NCBI RefSeq assembly: GCF_030131845.1
Contig: NZ_JASKYM010000001.1
Coordinates: 620,001 to 684,000 of the forward strand
Direction of reading: 5' to 3'
From: Romboutsia sedimentorum
GTDB taxonomy: Bacteria; Bacillota; Clostridia; Peptostreptococcales; Peptostreptococcaceae
Length of the DNA stretch: 64,000 nt
Position 1 is the stretch's first letter, and each line of letters starts with the position of its first letter. A program made the position numbers and the translations under genes. Shown one piece after another: positions 8,197 through 17,351 of this stretch. Below the pieces are notes generated by a model. The model made no database searches. It had not been told where the DNA came from and saw only the letters and a program-made list of their open reading frames with translations.

Positions 8197-9516
8197 TTAT
8201 TTTATTTTATTTTTGTGATAATTATAAATGTAAAATGGTATACCTGAAAGCATCATTATAAATCCCCACATTACTATTTCTGAACCAGAACCATATATCG
8301 TCCATATTGAATATACAAATGCTAAAAGTGGAAGTGCTGATTTTCTTATAAATATACCAAAACCAAACTGTTTTTCACCTTTAAACATTAACATCATTTC
8401 TGCTGCTGTAGATAATAAATATACTGGTAAGAATGATAATGTAGCCAATATAGTTATAAATGTAAATGCTGAAACCATACTTTTTTGGAAGTTCATTATT
8501 ATTAATATATTTACTAGTACAGATCCTACTATTAATGCATTTACTGGTGTACCATATTTAGGATTCAATTCTCCAAAGAATTTTGGGAATACGCCGTCTT
8601 CACCTGCTGCATATGCAACTCTTGCTGTAGATAATATCCAACCGATAGTTGTACCTAATATACAAATTACAACTGATAATGCTAATATTTTTCCAACTGA
8701 ACTACCTAACGCAATTGCTAATATATCTGTTAGTGGTGCTGAGCTTGCTGCTAGTTGTGAATTTGACATAACTCCCATGCTTCCAATGCTTATTAAAATA
8801 TAAATGATAGATGCTATTATCATTCCATATATTGTACTCTTTTTAACGTTTTTTTCAGGATTTTTTATTTCTCCTGCTGTAACTGTTGCACTTTCCATAC
8901 CTACAAATGCCCATAAAGTTGATGTTGCTGCTAAAGGTATTGTATTCATTCCTTTTCCTTGTGGCACTAATGGTATCAAATTCATTTTATCGAAATTTAA
9001 AAACGCTACTACTATGAATATTGCAAAAAATCCTATTTTAAATATCGTTGCAACTGTCTGCATCTTACCTGCTTGTTTAACTCCTACTATATTTAGTATA
9101 GTAACTATCCATAAAATAACACTAGTAAATATTATTGAATATATAGGTGTTTGTAACGCTGGTATAACTGCTGAACAATAACTAGCTAATGCAACTATTA
9201 TTGCTGCATTCCCAATCCATGATCCATTCCAATATAACCATGCACTTAAAAAACCTGAAAACTCTCCAAAGGCTTCTTTAGTATAATGATATGCTCCACC
9301 TGTAGCCGTATATTTAGACCCTAAGTTAGCAAATGATATTGCTATTAATATAGACCCTATTGTTGTCAAAACCCACGCTATTATTGTTGGTAATGGACCT
9401 GAAATTTGTGCTAATGTAGCTGGTAACATAAATACTCCTGAACCAATCATATTCCCACAAACAAGCATAGTTGCCATAAATAAACTAATTTCTTTTTTTA
9501 AGCTTTTATTTTCCAT
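8197..9516 (-). CDS. Amino-acid permease/antiporter of the APA family
   Basis: A 439-residue protein with about 12 membrane helices. TM1 contains the APC-superfamily substrate motif in GNMIGSGVFMLPATLAQ, close to AdiC/PotE/ArcD-type antiporters. FVGMESATVTAGEIKNPEKN in TM6 and its following loop is also typical of the family. It probably exchanges an amino acid for its decarboxylation or deamination product across the cell membrane; the substrate cannot be read from the sequence. ATG start after a clear GGAGG. It is a single gene with its own terminator and a long upstream region without another gene. Confidence 0.88.
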   Translation of the reverse strand: MENKSLKKEISLFMATMLVCGNMIGSGVFMLPATLAQISGPLPTIIAWVLTTIGSILIAISFANLGSKYTATGGAYHYTKEAFGEFSGFLSAWLYWNGSWIGNAAIIVALASYCSAVIPALQTPIYSIIFTSVILWIVTILNIVGVKQAGKMQTVATIFKIGFFAIFIVVAFLNFDKMNLIPLVPQGKGMNTIPLAATSTLWAFVGMESATVTAGEIKNPEKNVKKSTIYGMIIASIIYILISIGSMGVMSNSQLAASSAPLTDILAIALGSSVGKILALSVVICILGTTIGWILSTARVAYAAGEDGVFPKFFGELNPKYGTPVNALIVGSVLVNILIIMNFQKSMVSAFTFITILATLSFLPVYLLSTAAEMMLMFKGEKQFGFGIFIRKSALPLLAFVYSIWTIYGSGSEIVMWGFIMMLSGIPFYIYNYHKNKIK

Positions 9517-9833
9517 TTTTTCCTCCTAGATTTGAACTAAAATTACACTGCTAATAGGAATATTTTTAAGAAATGTTTCCTTAAATATGCAATTAATTGA
9601 AGCCACTTTCCTTGTTAAATGTAAATAACGTTTTCTATTAAGTAGCTTTTATCCCACATAAAGTCGATAATTTAAATAATAAAGATATCCAATTAAAATC
9701 AAATTATATAAATTTATTTAGCCATTAATAAGCTTAGCTAAACTTATATATCATTAAATGTGTATATTAATAATATATCAATATGATGCGAATGCTTATT
9801 TTCTTTACTATTAATAATATTTTTAGATTTTAT
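9517..9833. other. Intergenic region upstream of the antiporter gene
   Basis: No convincing gene. The minus strand holds the antiporter Shine-Dalgarno at about 9522-9528 and a weak imperfect hairpin (AAGGAAACATTTCTT) some 60 bases upstream of the start. No lysine, T-box or other riboswitch consensus was recognised. The rest is featureless AT-rich sequence. Confidence 0.4.
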
Positions 9834-10085
9834 CTATGATGTAATTATTATAACCTCTATTGTTTTTTTAATAAATAAAATATTAATACGCCTTAGAATA
9901 TCACTTTTATATAGCCACCTATATCCTTTATGAGTTTTCCTTTTACCTTTACAACAATTTACTATTGCTGAATTATGGAAACCTATTTTATCTAATTCTC
10001 TAGCTATGTGTTTTCCACAACCTACTTTGATGAAGTTTAAATAATGTATCTTCTGTAATCTCTTTATCTTCTTGATTTTTTTCAC
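9834..10085 (-). pseudogene. NUMOD1-type DNA-binding remnant (homing-endonuclease-like)
   Basis: An 83-codon frame whose middle reads ARELDKIGFHNSAIVNCC followed by KGKRKTHKGYRWLYKSD. This matches the C-terminal helix-turn-helix modules (NUMOD1 type) attached to HNH and GIY-YIG homing endonucleases. No nuclease motif is present. The N terminus is a low-complexity Lys/Ile stretch starting at a GTG. The alternative frame just upstream begins with an ATG (MQFWGEKNQEDKEITED) and runs out after about 33 codons, suggesting a frameshifted relic. The C-terminal tail is also degenerate. It is best seen as a decayed mobile-intron or phage-type gene. Confidence 0.45.
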
Positions 10086-10495
10086 CCCAAAATTGCATAT
10101 TAGTAATATCTTCTACGAAATTTTGAAAGTTTCACACCTCTCATCATCATATTTTTACGTTTATATTTACATCAAATTTAAAACTTATAACTTAGCTAAA
10201 ATGTTAAATCTTTGTAAAGTAAGGTATGCTAAATTTAAAACTTCCCTTAGCTTAAATTCGAAAATTAACAATTATATTATATCTATCAAACTAAGTTAAA
10301 TCAATAATACAACCCTATTTTTAAATGCTTAATTTTGACAATAAATTCATCACATCCACATCAATTCCTCTTAACCGTCACAAAATTTCAATTTAAAAAT
10401 TCATTGAGTTTTATTATATAATATGGTTTAATATTTAATTATAAACATTTCAGAAAATTTGTTAAAATGATATTAGTAATAGGGAGGTTTTCATA
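10086..10495. other. Intergenic region upstream of the GlnPQ-type importer
   Basis: Nothing gene-like was recognised. A short plus-strand frame at 10072-10299 is low-complexity and lacks a ribosome site. The plus-strand promoter of the importer probably lies in the last 100 bases, where TATATAATATGG and a TTGTTAAAATGATATTA stretch could serve as -10-like elements. The importer Shine-Dalgarno (AGGGAGG) is at about 10481-10487. Confidence 0.35.
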
Positions 10496-11941
10496 TTGAA
10501 AAAAAAATGTTTTATATTTAGTCTTATATTCTTTATGGCATGTACTTTATTTTTGGGCATAAATTCTCAAAAAATACATGCAGAGAATAAGGTATATAAA
10601 GTTGGTACAGATTTGACCTTTGCTCCTTTTGAATTTCAAAATGATAGTGGAGAATATATAGGTATTGATATTGATTTGTTAAACACAATCGCTAAAAAAC
10701 AAAATTTTACTGTTGATTTAAAACCATTAGGATTTAATAGTTCGGTTCAAGCGGTTCAATCTGGTCAAGTTAACGCTATGATTGCTGGAATGAGTGTTAC
10801 AGAAGAACGTAAAAAGAGCTTCGACTTCTCTAATCCTTATTTTATTGGTGGCATATCTATGGCAGTTCATGGAGATAACACTGAAATCAAATCTTATGAT
10901 GATTTAAAAGGCAAGGTTGTTGCCGTAAAAACAGGAACAGTCAGCGCTAATTATGTAGATAAAATCAAAGATAAATATGGATTTACAGTTAAATCTTATG
11001 ATTCAGCAGATGCGCTTTATGATGTTATAAATGTCGGAGGTGCTGATGCGATATTCGATGACTATCCTATTATTGATTATTCAATTACAAAAGGTAAGTC
11101 TTTAAAAAGAGTTGGTGATATACAAGAACGTTGTGACTATGCCTTTGCTGTAAAAAAAGGTACTAATCAAGAGCTTGTTAAGATGTTTAATGAAGGATTA
11201 AAAGAATTAAAGCAAACTAAAGAATATGATGGTATTATTGCTAAATACACTTCAAATTCATCGCAGTCTAATGATGCTAGTTCAATTGATGAATCTACTT
11301 TTATTGGATTAATTAAAAATAACTATAAAAGTCTATTAAGTGGTCTTGAAAAAACTCTTATATTAACTCTTGTATCATTTATTTTTGCTATGGTTATAGG
11401 AATAATGTTTGGATTATTTAGTGTTGCACCTGTAAAACCTTTAAGAATGTTATCTGCATTTTATGTTGATGTGGTTAGGGGGATACCTCTACTAGTATTG
11501 GCTTTCTTCATTTTCTTTGGAATACCAAATATAACTGGAAAGCCTATGAATGAATACATAGCTGGTATTATAACATTAACACTAAATGCTAGTGCTTATA
11601 TTGCAGAAATTGTCCGTGGTGGTATAGGTGCTGTACCGGTTGACCAAATGGAAGCTGCAAGAAGCCTTGGTTTTTCTTACACAAAGACAATGAGAAAAAT
11701 AGTGCTTCCTCAAGCAATAAAAATTATGATTCCTTCTTTTGTAAATCAATTTGTAATCTCACTAAAAGATACAACTATACTATCTGCTATAGGACTTATT
11801 GAGTTACTACAAGTAAGTAAAATTATAGTTGCTCGTACTTTGCAAAGTTCTGAGGTCTACTTGATTACAGCTATTATATACTTAGTAATAATCACACTAC
11901 TTACAAGACTTGCAAAAATATTAGAAAGGAGATTTAGATAG
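10496..11941 (+). CDS. Amino-acid ABC transporter, fused substrate-binding and permease protein
   Basis: A 481-residue GlnP-type fusion. Residues 1-29 are a signal peptide ending near HAEN. Residues about 35-255 are a periplasmic-type amino-acid binding domain (VGTDLTFAPFEFQN, AGMSVTEERKKSFDFSNPY). After a Ser-rich linker come about five membrane helices of a His/Glu/Gln-type permease, with the EAA loop DQMEAARSLGFSYTKTMRKI. Such fusions, as in lactococcal GlnP, keep the receptor tethered to the translocator. The start is TTG at 10496, preceded by AGGGAGG. The ATPase gene follows after no gap. The amino acid is likely polar, with glutamine, glutamate or histidine being usual. Confidence 0.92.
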   Translation: MKKKCFIFSLIFFMACTLFLGINSQKIHAENKVYKVGTDLTFAPFEFQNDSGEYIGIDIDLLNTIAKKQNFTVDLKPLGFNSSVQAVQSGQVNAMIAGMSVTEERKKSFDFSNPYFIGGISMAVHGDNTEIKSYDDLKGKVVAVKTGTVSANYVDKIKDKYGFTVKSYDSADALYDVINVGGADAIFDDYPIIDYSITKGKSLKRVGDIQERCDYAFAVKKGTNQELVKMFNEGLKELKQTKEYDGIIAKYTSNSSQSNDASSIDESTFIGLIKNNYKSLLSGLEKTLILTLVSFIFAMVIGIMFGLFSVAPVKPLRMLSAFYVDVVRGIPLLVLAFFIFFGIPNITGKPMNEYIAGIITLTLNASAYIAEIVRGGIGAVPVDQMEAARSLGFSYTKTMRKIVLPQAIKIMIPSFVNQFVISLKDTTILSAIGLIELLQVSKIIVARTLQSSEVYLITAIIYLVIITLLTRLAKILERRFR

Positions 11942-12679
11942 ATGGAGACAAAAATATTAGTTAATAAATTAGTAAAAAAATATGGTGACCATTTAGTATT
12001 GGATAAAATTGATGTAGCTATTAAAGAAAAAGATGTCGTGTGTGTTATAGGCCCTTCTGGTTCTGGAAAAAGTACGTTTCTACGCTGTATAAATAAACTA
12101 GAAGAACCTACTAGTGGGCAAGTGATCGTTGATAAATTTGATTTAACAGATAAAAATACTAATATAAATGAAGTAAGACAACATATCGGAATGGTATTTC
12201 AGCAGTTTAACTTATTCCCTCATTTATCAGTGCTAGATAATATTACACTAGCACCTATAGATATAAAAAAGATGGATAAAAATGAAGCTGAAAAAAGAGC
12301 TATCGAGCTATTAGAAGCTGTAGGTCTTGCTAATAAAAAAGATGCTTACCCAGACTCTTTATCTGGAGGACAAAAGCAAAGGGTAGCTATAGCTCGTGCC
12401 CTTGCTATGGATCCTGATATAATGTTATTTGATGAGCCCACATCTGCTCTTGACCCTGAGATGGTTGGAGAGGTACTTCAAGTAATGAAAAATCTTGCAA
12501 AGCAAGGTATGACTATGGTAATTGTTACTCACGAGATGGGATTTGCTAAAGAAGTGGCAAATCGTGTAGTATTTATGGATGGTGGACATATTTTAGATGA
12601 TGGTTCTCCTGATCAAGTGTTTAATAATCCTAAAAGCGAGAGAACTGCAAACTTCTTAAATAGGGTTTTAAATGTATAA
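11942..12679 (+). CDS. Polar amino-acid ABC transporter ATPase
   Basis: A 245-residue ABC ATPase of the GlnQ/HisP class. Walker A is GPSGSGKST, the signature LSGGQKQR, Walker [14 protein letters not shown], and the H-loop His is in [11 protein letters not shown]. It energises the fused receptor/permease encoded immediately upstream; the start ATG begins right after that gene's stop codon, with AAAGGAG in the preceding reading frame. No regulatory extension is present. Confidence 0.94.
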   Translation: METKILVNKLVKKYGDHLVLDKIDVAIKEKDVVCVIGPSGSGKSTFLRCINKLEEPTSGQVIVDKFDLTDKNTNINEVRQHIGMVFQQFNLFPHLSVLDNITLAPIDIKKMDKNEAEKRAIELLEAVGLANKKDAYPDSLSGGQKQRVAIARALAMDPDIMLFDEPTSALDPEMVGEVLQVMKNLAKQGMTMVIVTHEMGFAKEVANRVVFMDGGHILDDGSPDQVFNNPKSERTANFLNRVLNV

Positions 12680-12753
12680 ATATTTTTACATAAATCAATT
12701 ATAACTATTTTAAAAATATTGTATTTACATATAAAGTAAATATTCATAAAAAA

Positions 12754-12804
12754 GTCACGATAGCGTGAAAAAATATATACACTATCTTTTCACGCTATCG
12801 TGAC
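12754..12804. terminator. Long GC-containing inverted repeat with nested TCACG/CGTGA palindromes
   Basis: GTCACGATAGCGTGAAAA (12754-12771) and its exact complement (12787-12804) flank a 15-nt loop between two convergent genes, so it can act as a bidirectional terminator. Each arm is itself an inverted repeat, TCACG-N4-CGTGA, which is not needed for a terminator. A structure with the same logic occurs at 55231-55278. Confidence 0.75.
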
Positions 12805-12813
12805 ACATTTAAT

Positions 12814-13962
12814 TTATAAAGTTTGCTTTTTACCAAAATGAACAGTCATATAAAGTACTATCGGTATACTAATTAACGCTATTGTTATAAGTAACTTTGA
12901 ATACAATACTGGATTTCCAAATATGTTATAAGTATCAGTATTTCTAAACATAGGTTTTACTCCCATAAGTTCAGATATATTTAGCTGTCTAAATATTTTA
13001 TATAATGCTTCAGTTGGCATAAAGTCACATATAAAAGTAGGAGCCTGATATACAACTAAAGTTATTATAGTTGCTATCATATTATTTTTAACAAATAAAG
13101 ATACAAGCATAGCTAACAAAGTAAATAAAATAAGCCCCATAAAGTTTATTGCTAATGCTCTTATATAAAACTGTAATATAGTAATATTAAAAGGTGTTGC
13201 TTCTAAATATCTCAATAAATGTAGTGGCTCATTATAACTATTAAAGTTTTCTATAGCAGTATAAATTAAAAACGATAAGTTAGAAATTATAAATATAATA
13301 GTGCTAAATATAGCCGCCGATATTATTTTTGCTTTTATCAATTTATTTTTACCATTCTTTGAGCTTAAAACTATTGATGCAACCTTACTTTGATAATCAT
13401 TACTGAATATAGTTGCTATTCCTAGAGCAACTAATGTTGATAAAAACGTTGATATCTGTTCGAAATCAGTACTATAACTCCATGACATTTTTTGATGATA
13501 TGTAGGAATTCCTCTTTCTTTAACTAAATTATGTATATACTCAAGATTTTTATATTCAAATGTATCAGTTTTTCCTTCTTTTTTTAGTTTATCTAATTGT
13601 GCTCTCATTTCTGCTTCTTTGTATTCTTGATTATCAACAATATAAGCTGGATCAATATCTACAGTATAGTCAAAACTCATTTCCTCTGATTTTAAAAATT
13701 CTTCTTTTGAAGGTTTTTCTTTTTTTCTAATTATTCTGTGATAATCATCTAACTTTTTAATGCTTTCTTTAGTTATAACTTCTCCCTCATAAGGCGCTAG
13801 TATTTTTTGTTTTTCTTTAACCCCATCTATACCATAAAATTTTAACATTGTGTGCTGACTTGTCACCAAAGATATTCCAGCCCACAAGACCGCTAAAATT
13901 AATATCCATACTGATTTTTTAGAAAATATCTTTCCTAGTTCAAATTTTATCAATTCTATCAA
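12814..13962 (-). CDS. ABC-2 type transporter permease
   Basis: A 382-residue membrane protein. One helix near the N terminus (VWILILAVLWAGISLV) is followed by an extracytoplasmic loop of about 130 residues rich in Lys and Glu, then about five C-terminal helices. This is the usual plan of ABC-2 permeases such as those of bacitracin- or lantibiotic-resistance exporters. Its ATG overlaps the stop of the upstream ATPase gene by four bases (ATGA), so the two form one transporter. Last gene of the sigma factor operon. The substrate is unknown; export or membrane-stress defence is plausible. Confidence 0.85.
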   Translation of the reverse strand: MIELIKFELGKIFSKKSVWILILAVLWAGISLVTSQHTMLKFYGIDGVKEKQKILAPYEGEVITKESIKKLDDYHRIIRKKEKPSKEEFLKSEEMSFDYTVDIDPAYIVDNQEYKEAEMRAQLDKLKKEGKTDTFEYKNLEYIHNLVKERGIPTYHQKMSWSYSTDFEQISTFLSTLVALGIATIFSNDYQSKVASIVLSSKNGKNKLIKAKIISAAIFSTIIFIISNLSFLIYTAIENFNSYNEPLHLLRYLEATPFNITILQFYIRALAINFMGLILFTLLAMLVSLFVKNNMIATIITLVVYQAPTFICDFMPTEALYKIFRQLNISELMGVKPMFRNTDTYNIFGNPVLYSKLLITIALISIPIVLYMTVHFGKKQTL

Positions 13963-14858
13963 TTTGAAATACCCCCTTCAAGTTTAGCTTCATCATTAAA
14001 ATAATATAAAAATACATCTTCTAAATTAGGCTCTTCGTCTCTACAAACTGTACCTAATATATTAGGTCTTTCATCTCCAACTATCCTAACTGCAAGTTTT
14101 CCGTTTTCCCTAGCTATATTTGATACCTTAAACTCTCTTTGAATATTATGTAGCATTTCTTCATTGATATTTATACTACATACCTTTCCTCTAACAGTCT
14201 CTATCATTTGATTTGGAGTTAGCTGTTCTACTAATACTCCATCTTTCATAACCAAAACCTCATTTGCGATAAACTCAATATCTGAAATTATATGAGTTGA
14301 TAATATTACAATTTTATCTTTAGATATATCAGCTATTAGATTCTTAAATCTTATCCTCTCATTAGGATCAAGACCTGCTGTTGGTTCATCTAATATAAGT
14401 ATTTTAGGGTCATTTAAAAGTGCTTGGGCAATTCCTAGCCTTTGTTTCATTCCTCCACTAAATTTACCTATTTTTCTTTTTCTATCTTTTTCTAAATTTA
14501 CAAATTTTAATAATTCATCAATTTTAATTTTACCTTCTTCTTTGCTTATCCCCTTTAGAGCACATACATAATATAGAAATTTTTCTGCACTAAAATTTTT
14601 ATAAAAACCTACATCTTGAGGTAAATACCCAATCAGCTCTCTATATTTTTCACCTAAATCTTTTTTGTTTTTTCCATCTACTAAAATACATCCACTGCTT
14701 TCATTTGAAACATCTGCAAGTATCCTCAAAAGAGTAGTTTTCCCTGCCCCATTAAGACCTAAAAGTCCATATATTCCTGTGTTTAAAGTTGCATTAAAAT
14801 CATTTACTGCAATCTTATCTTTAAATTTTTTATTAATTCCCTTTATAGTTAATATCAT
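13959..14858 (-). CDS. ABC transporter ATPase (ABC-2 exporter)
   Basis: A 299-residue ATPase with Walker A GLNGAGKTT, signature FSGGMKQR, Walker B ILILDEPTAGLDP and an H-loop in LSTHIISDIEFIANEV. The C-terminal 80 residues resemble the accessory domain of CcmA/NatA-type exporter ATPases. AGGAGGGG precedes the ATG by 5 bases. It overlaps the permease gene by 4 bases and follows the membrane protein gene by 11, so it is part of the sigma-factor operon. Confidence 0.92.
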   Translation of the reverse strand: MILTIKGINKKFKDKIAVNDFNATLNTGIYGLLGLNGAGKTTLLRILADVSNESSGCILVDGKNKKDLGEKYRELIGYLPQDVGFYKNFSAEKFLYYVCALKGISKEEGKIKIDELLKFVNLEKDRKRKIGKFSGGMKQRLGIAQALLNDPKILILDEPTAGLDPNERIRFKNLIADISKDKIVILSTHIISDIEFIANEVLVMKDGVLVEQLTPNQMIETVRGKVCSININEEMLHNIQREFKVSNIARENGKLAVRIVGDERPNILGTVCRDEEPNLEDVFLYYFNDEAKLEGGISN

Positions 14859-14869
14859 TTTTACCCCTC

Positions 14870-15721
14870 CTAAAAATCACAATTCTTATAATCTATATAA
14901 TTTATAGTTCTTTTATAAAATAATTTTAAACACATTGTCATAACCACTATTAATATACATAAAATAAATAAAAATACAGCTTCCTTTGTTGCTATTAAGT
15001 TTTCTATATCTTTACTGCTTATTGAATTTGCTTGTATTAGCCATATACCTACACATAATCCTATACTATTAATATTTCTATATATAGAAACTATAAATAG
15101 AGATACTGATGCTGTAATAAACATTGGAATCAGCCATATACTAATCATTTTCATCATATTAATTTCACAATAATTTCCAACTAAAATAAAGCTCATTAAT
15201 ATACTTATAACTATTGAAAATACCCCTATTATAACTAATTTAGCTAAAACTAATTCTTTTAGTGAATATTTATAACTAAGTTCTAGTTCCCATACATTTT
15301 CGTCTTTTCCTTTTGTTAATTCAATTAATCCTAGTAATATAGGTATAGGTGATACCATAAGTATACTTTCATATATATTTTCATTTGATTTGATAGTAAT
15401 AGCCACCCCCCCAAGTATTAATAATAAAGAAAATATCCAATATGATTTACTAACCAAACTTAAATTAAATCTAATTAATTCTAATCGCGATTTTATAATA
15501 TTTGATATTTTCTTGATAGAATTTTCACTAGCCTCTTTTGGCATATATGATCTTAGTACATCAATAGTTTCATCTACACTACTCTCATCTGCTTTTTCAA
15601 CTACATAACTTTGTAAAAAATCTTCTATATCTAACAAATCTTCTTCTAATAAATTTTCAAATTCTTCATCGCATTCATTTTCACATCTTAGTGTATGAAT
15701 CTTCTTTTGCATCTTTTTCAC
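14870..15721 (-). CDS. Membrane protein of the sigma factor operon, possible anti-sigma or regulatory subunit
   Basis: A 283-residue protein. The first ~95 residues are acidic and soluble (ENECDEEFENLLEEDLLDIE); about six membrane helices follow. An acidic cytoplasmic N terminus on a membrane protein, encoded just after an ECF sigma gene and overlapping it by about 40 bases, is the usual place for an anti-sigma factor, but no zinc-binding anti-sigma motif is seen. It could equally be a permease-like component of the ABC transporter. The start chosen is GTG at 15721, with AGGAGG 8 bases upstream; the frame's earlier GTG at 15730 lies inside that Shine-Dalgarno. Confidence 0.65.
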   Translation of the reverse strand: MKKMQKKIHTLRCENECDEEFENLLEEDLLDIEDFLQSYVVEKADESSVDETIDVLRSYMPKEASENSIKKISNIIKSRLELIRFNLSLVSKSYWIFSLLLILGGVAITIKSNENIYESILMVSPIPILLGLIELTKGKDENVWELELSYKYSLKELVLAKLVIIGVFSIVISILMSFILVGNYCEINMMKMISIWLIPMFITASVSLFIVSIYRNINSIGLCVGIWLIQANSISSKDIENLIATKEAVFLFILCILIVVMTMCLKLFYKRTINYIDYKNCDF

Positions 15722-16268
15722 ATATATCACCTCCTAGTAATTTTTTAAGTCCTTTTATACCATTGAATAGCCGAGATTTTATTGTATTTTCATTATCTCC
15801 TGTAACATTGCTTATTTCTTTTATTTTTAAATCGTTGTAGTATTTTAAAATTATTGCTTGTTTTTGAAGATTAGGTAATTTATTTATAGCTTTTTTTATT
15901 TTTAAAGCTTCTTCTTTTTTAGATAATATATCTACTACGTTTTTATCATCTTTTATTTCATGATTATCTATATCTTTAATCTCATTTCTTTGTTTATATG
16001 TAGTACTTTTAAAATAGTCCTTACTTGTATTAACTGCTATTTTTAGCATCCACGTTTTAATGCTTCCTTTTTCAAAGCTGAATTTATCTATGTTTTTAAT
16101 AACCTTTATAAACACTTCTTGAGTTAAATCGTAAGCTATATTGTAATCACTAACACTTCTATAAATAAAACTATGTATTAAATCATAATATCTTTTAACT
16201 AAAATCTCCATTGCAGATTCATTTCCAACCAATATCTGTTTTACTAACTTTTCATCACTTTGTGCCAA
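15681..16268 (-). CDS. ECF-type RNA polymerase sigma factor
   Basis: A 195-residue sigma-70 family factor of the ECF group. Region 2 (about residues 20-85) includes DLTQEVFIKVIKNIDKF and TWMLKIAVNTSKDYF; region 4 (about 125-175) includes LPNLQKQAIILKYYNDLK and a helix-turn-helix ending NTIKSRLFNGIKGLKKLL. The preferred start is TTG at 16268, with an AAGGGGGG site 6 bases upstream; a GTG at 16286 sits before that site. It heads an operon with a membrane protein and an ABC-2 exporter, suggesting envelope-stress or peptide-antibiotic sensing and autoregulation. Confidence 0.88.
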   Translation of the reverse strand: MAQSDEKLVKQILVGNESAMEILVKRYYDLIHSFIYRSVSDYNIAYDLTQEVFIKVIKNIDKFSFEKGSIKTWMLKIAVNTSKDYFKSTTYKQRNEIKDIDNHEIKDDKNVVDILSKKEEALKIKKAINKLPNLQKQAIILKYYNDLKIKEISNVTGDNENTIKSRLFNGIKGLKKLLGGDICEKDAKEDSYTKM

Positions 16269-16366
16269 CTTTATCCCCCCTTCCACTTATATAACGAGTT
16301 GTTTTTATAAAAAGTTTTATTATTTGTAAAATTTTTCCTATTTTATATTAACATTTTTTCACAAAA

Positions 16367-16398
16367 AAATAAGGATAGTGTGTTTACTATCCTTATTT
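16367..16398 (-). terminator. Terminator of the acetyltransferase gene
   Basis: Perfect 13-bp stem AAATAAGGATAGT/ACTATCCTTATTT with a 6-nt loop, followed by a T-run on the minus strand, directly after the stop at 16404. Confidence 0.85.
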
Positions 16399-16403
16399 TT
16401 TAT

Positions 16404-16847
16404 TTATTTTTTATATAACATATCTATATGAGGTATATCATCTTCTAGGTATACTTGTGAAACTTCTACAAATCCAATACTTTTATAGAAGTCTATCAAA
16501 TATGCTTGAGCTGAAATCTTAATCTCTTTTTCGTTTAAATCATTTTCAATAAATTCTATAGCTTTTAACATCATTTCTTTTGCAATACCAAGTCCACGAT
16601 GCTCTTTGCTAACTACAACTCTTCCAATTGATATTTGGTCATAAGAAACACCTTTTTTTAATATTCTTAAGCCTGCTATTATCTTTTTATTATCTTCTAA
16701 TAATAAATGGTATGCGTCTTGGTCTTTGTTATCAACGTCATTATAAGCACAATTTTGTTCTACAACAAACACTTCACACCTTAGTTCTAAAATTTGATAC
16801 AATTCACTGTTTTCTAATTCACTAAATTTTTTAATCTTATAATTCAT
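16404..16847 (-). CDS. GNAT acetyltransferase, ElaA family
   Basis: A 147-residue protein with the ElaA signature near the N terminus (LRCEVFVVEQNCAYNDVDNKDQ cut here as LRCEVFVVEQ then NDVDNKDQDAYHL). The acetyl-CoA binding loop is VVVSKEHRGLGIAKEMM. It is expected to transfer an acetyl group from acetyl-CoA to an amine in the cytoplasm; the acceptor is not known for the family. It overlaps the upstream zinc-ribbon gene by 11 bases, so the two are translationally coupled, and it ends at a strong terminator. Confidence 0.88.
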   Translation of the reverse strand: MNYKIKKFSELENSELYQILELRCEVFVVEQNCAYNDVDNKDQDAYHLLLEDNKKIIAGLRILKKGVSYDQISIGRVVVSKEHRGLGIAKEMMLKAIEFIENDLNEKEIKISAQAYLIDFYKSIGFVEVSQVYLEDDIPHIDMLYKK

Positions 16848-17331
16848 ACTTTTGCTCCTTTATTTTAGTTCCACAACATTCACAGTAATTACAGTCTAAA
16901 TCTATTTCAGATTCACAGATATTGCAAATATTGTATTCCTTTATGTCTTCTTCTATCTCTACTTTATTTCCACAAGATGCACAGAACTTATCATTTTTAT
17001 TAATTATATTTCCACATTCACAAATATTTTCTCTTTGAAGTTCTTCTAATTCTTTTACTTTTTTATTACTTTCATATATCATTTTATCTAGTTCTATTAT
17101 TTTTAAAGATAACTCATCAAAATCATTATCTTGGATTTCTTCTTTTCTTATTTTTTCATATAATAACATGCCCATGTCTAATAACACATTACTCTTTTGT
17201 ACTTGAAACTCACCTATTTGTTTGTTAATCTTTGCTTTTTCTTTAATTTCTTCAACTTTTCCTCTACCTTTATCTATACCATCTTGAACTTTTGAAAATC
17301 TATTTTCCATTTTTTCTTGTATATTTTTCAT
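16837..17331 (-). CDS. Coiled-coil protein with two C-terminal zinc ribbons
   Basis: A 164-residue cytoplasmic protein. Residues 1-100 are highly charged and helical (QEKMENRFSKVQDGIDKG), probably a coiled coil. Two treble-clef/zinc-ribbon motifs follow: CECG...CASCG and CNICE...CECCG. Such double ribbons are found in Firmicutes proteins tied to membrane partners. It overlaps the acetyltransferase gene downstream and lies 20 bases after a membrane protein that itself carries a zinc ribbon, so the three form an operon. GGAG lies 7 bases before ATG. Function unknown. Confidence 0.75.
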   Translation of the reverse strand: MKNIQEKMENRFSKVQDGIDKGRGKVEEIKEKAKINKQIGEFQVQKSNVLLDMGMLLYEKIRKEEIQDNDFDELSLKIIELDKMIYESNKKVKELEELQRENICECGNIINKNDKFCASCGNKVEIEEDIKEYNICNICESEIDLDCNYCECCGTKIKEQKYEL

Positions 17332-17351
17332 AGTTTCACTCCATCCTACGC

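Noticed and set aside
9517-9833. Lysine riboswitch before the amino-acid antiporter
   Set aside because: The conserved core sequences of the lysine aptamer were not found on the minus strand.
10072-10299. 75-codon plus-strand frame
   Set aside because: Low-complexity AT-rich translation, no ribosome site, no similarity pattern; overlaps the NUMOD relic.
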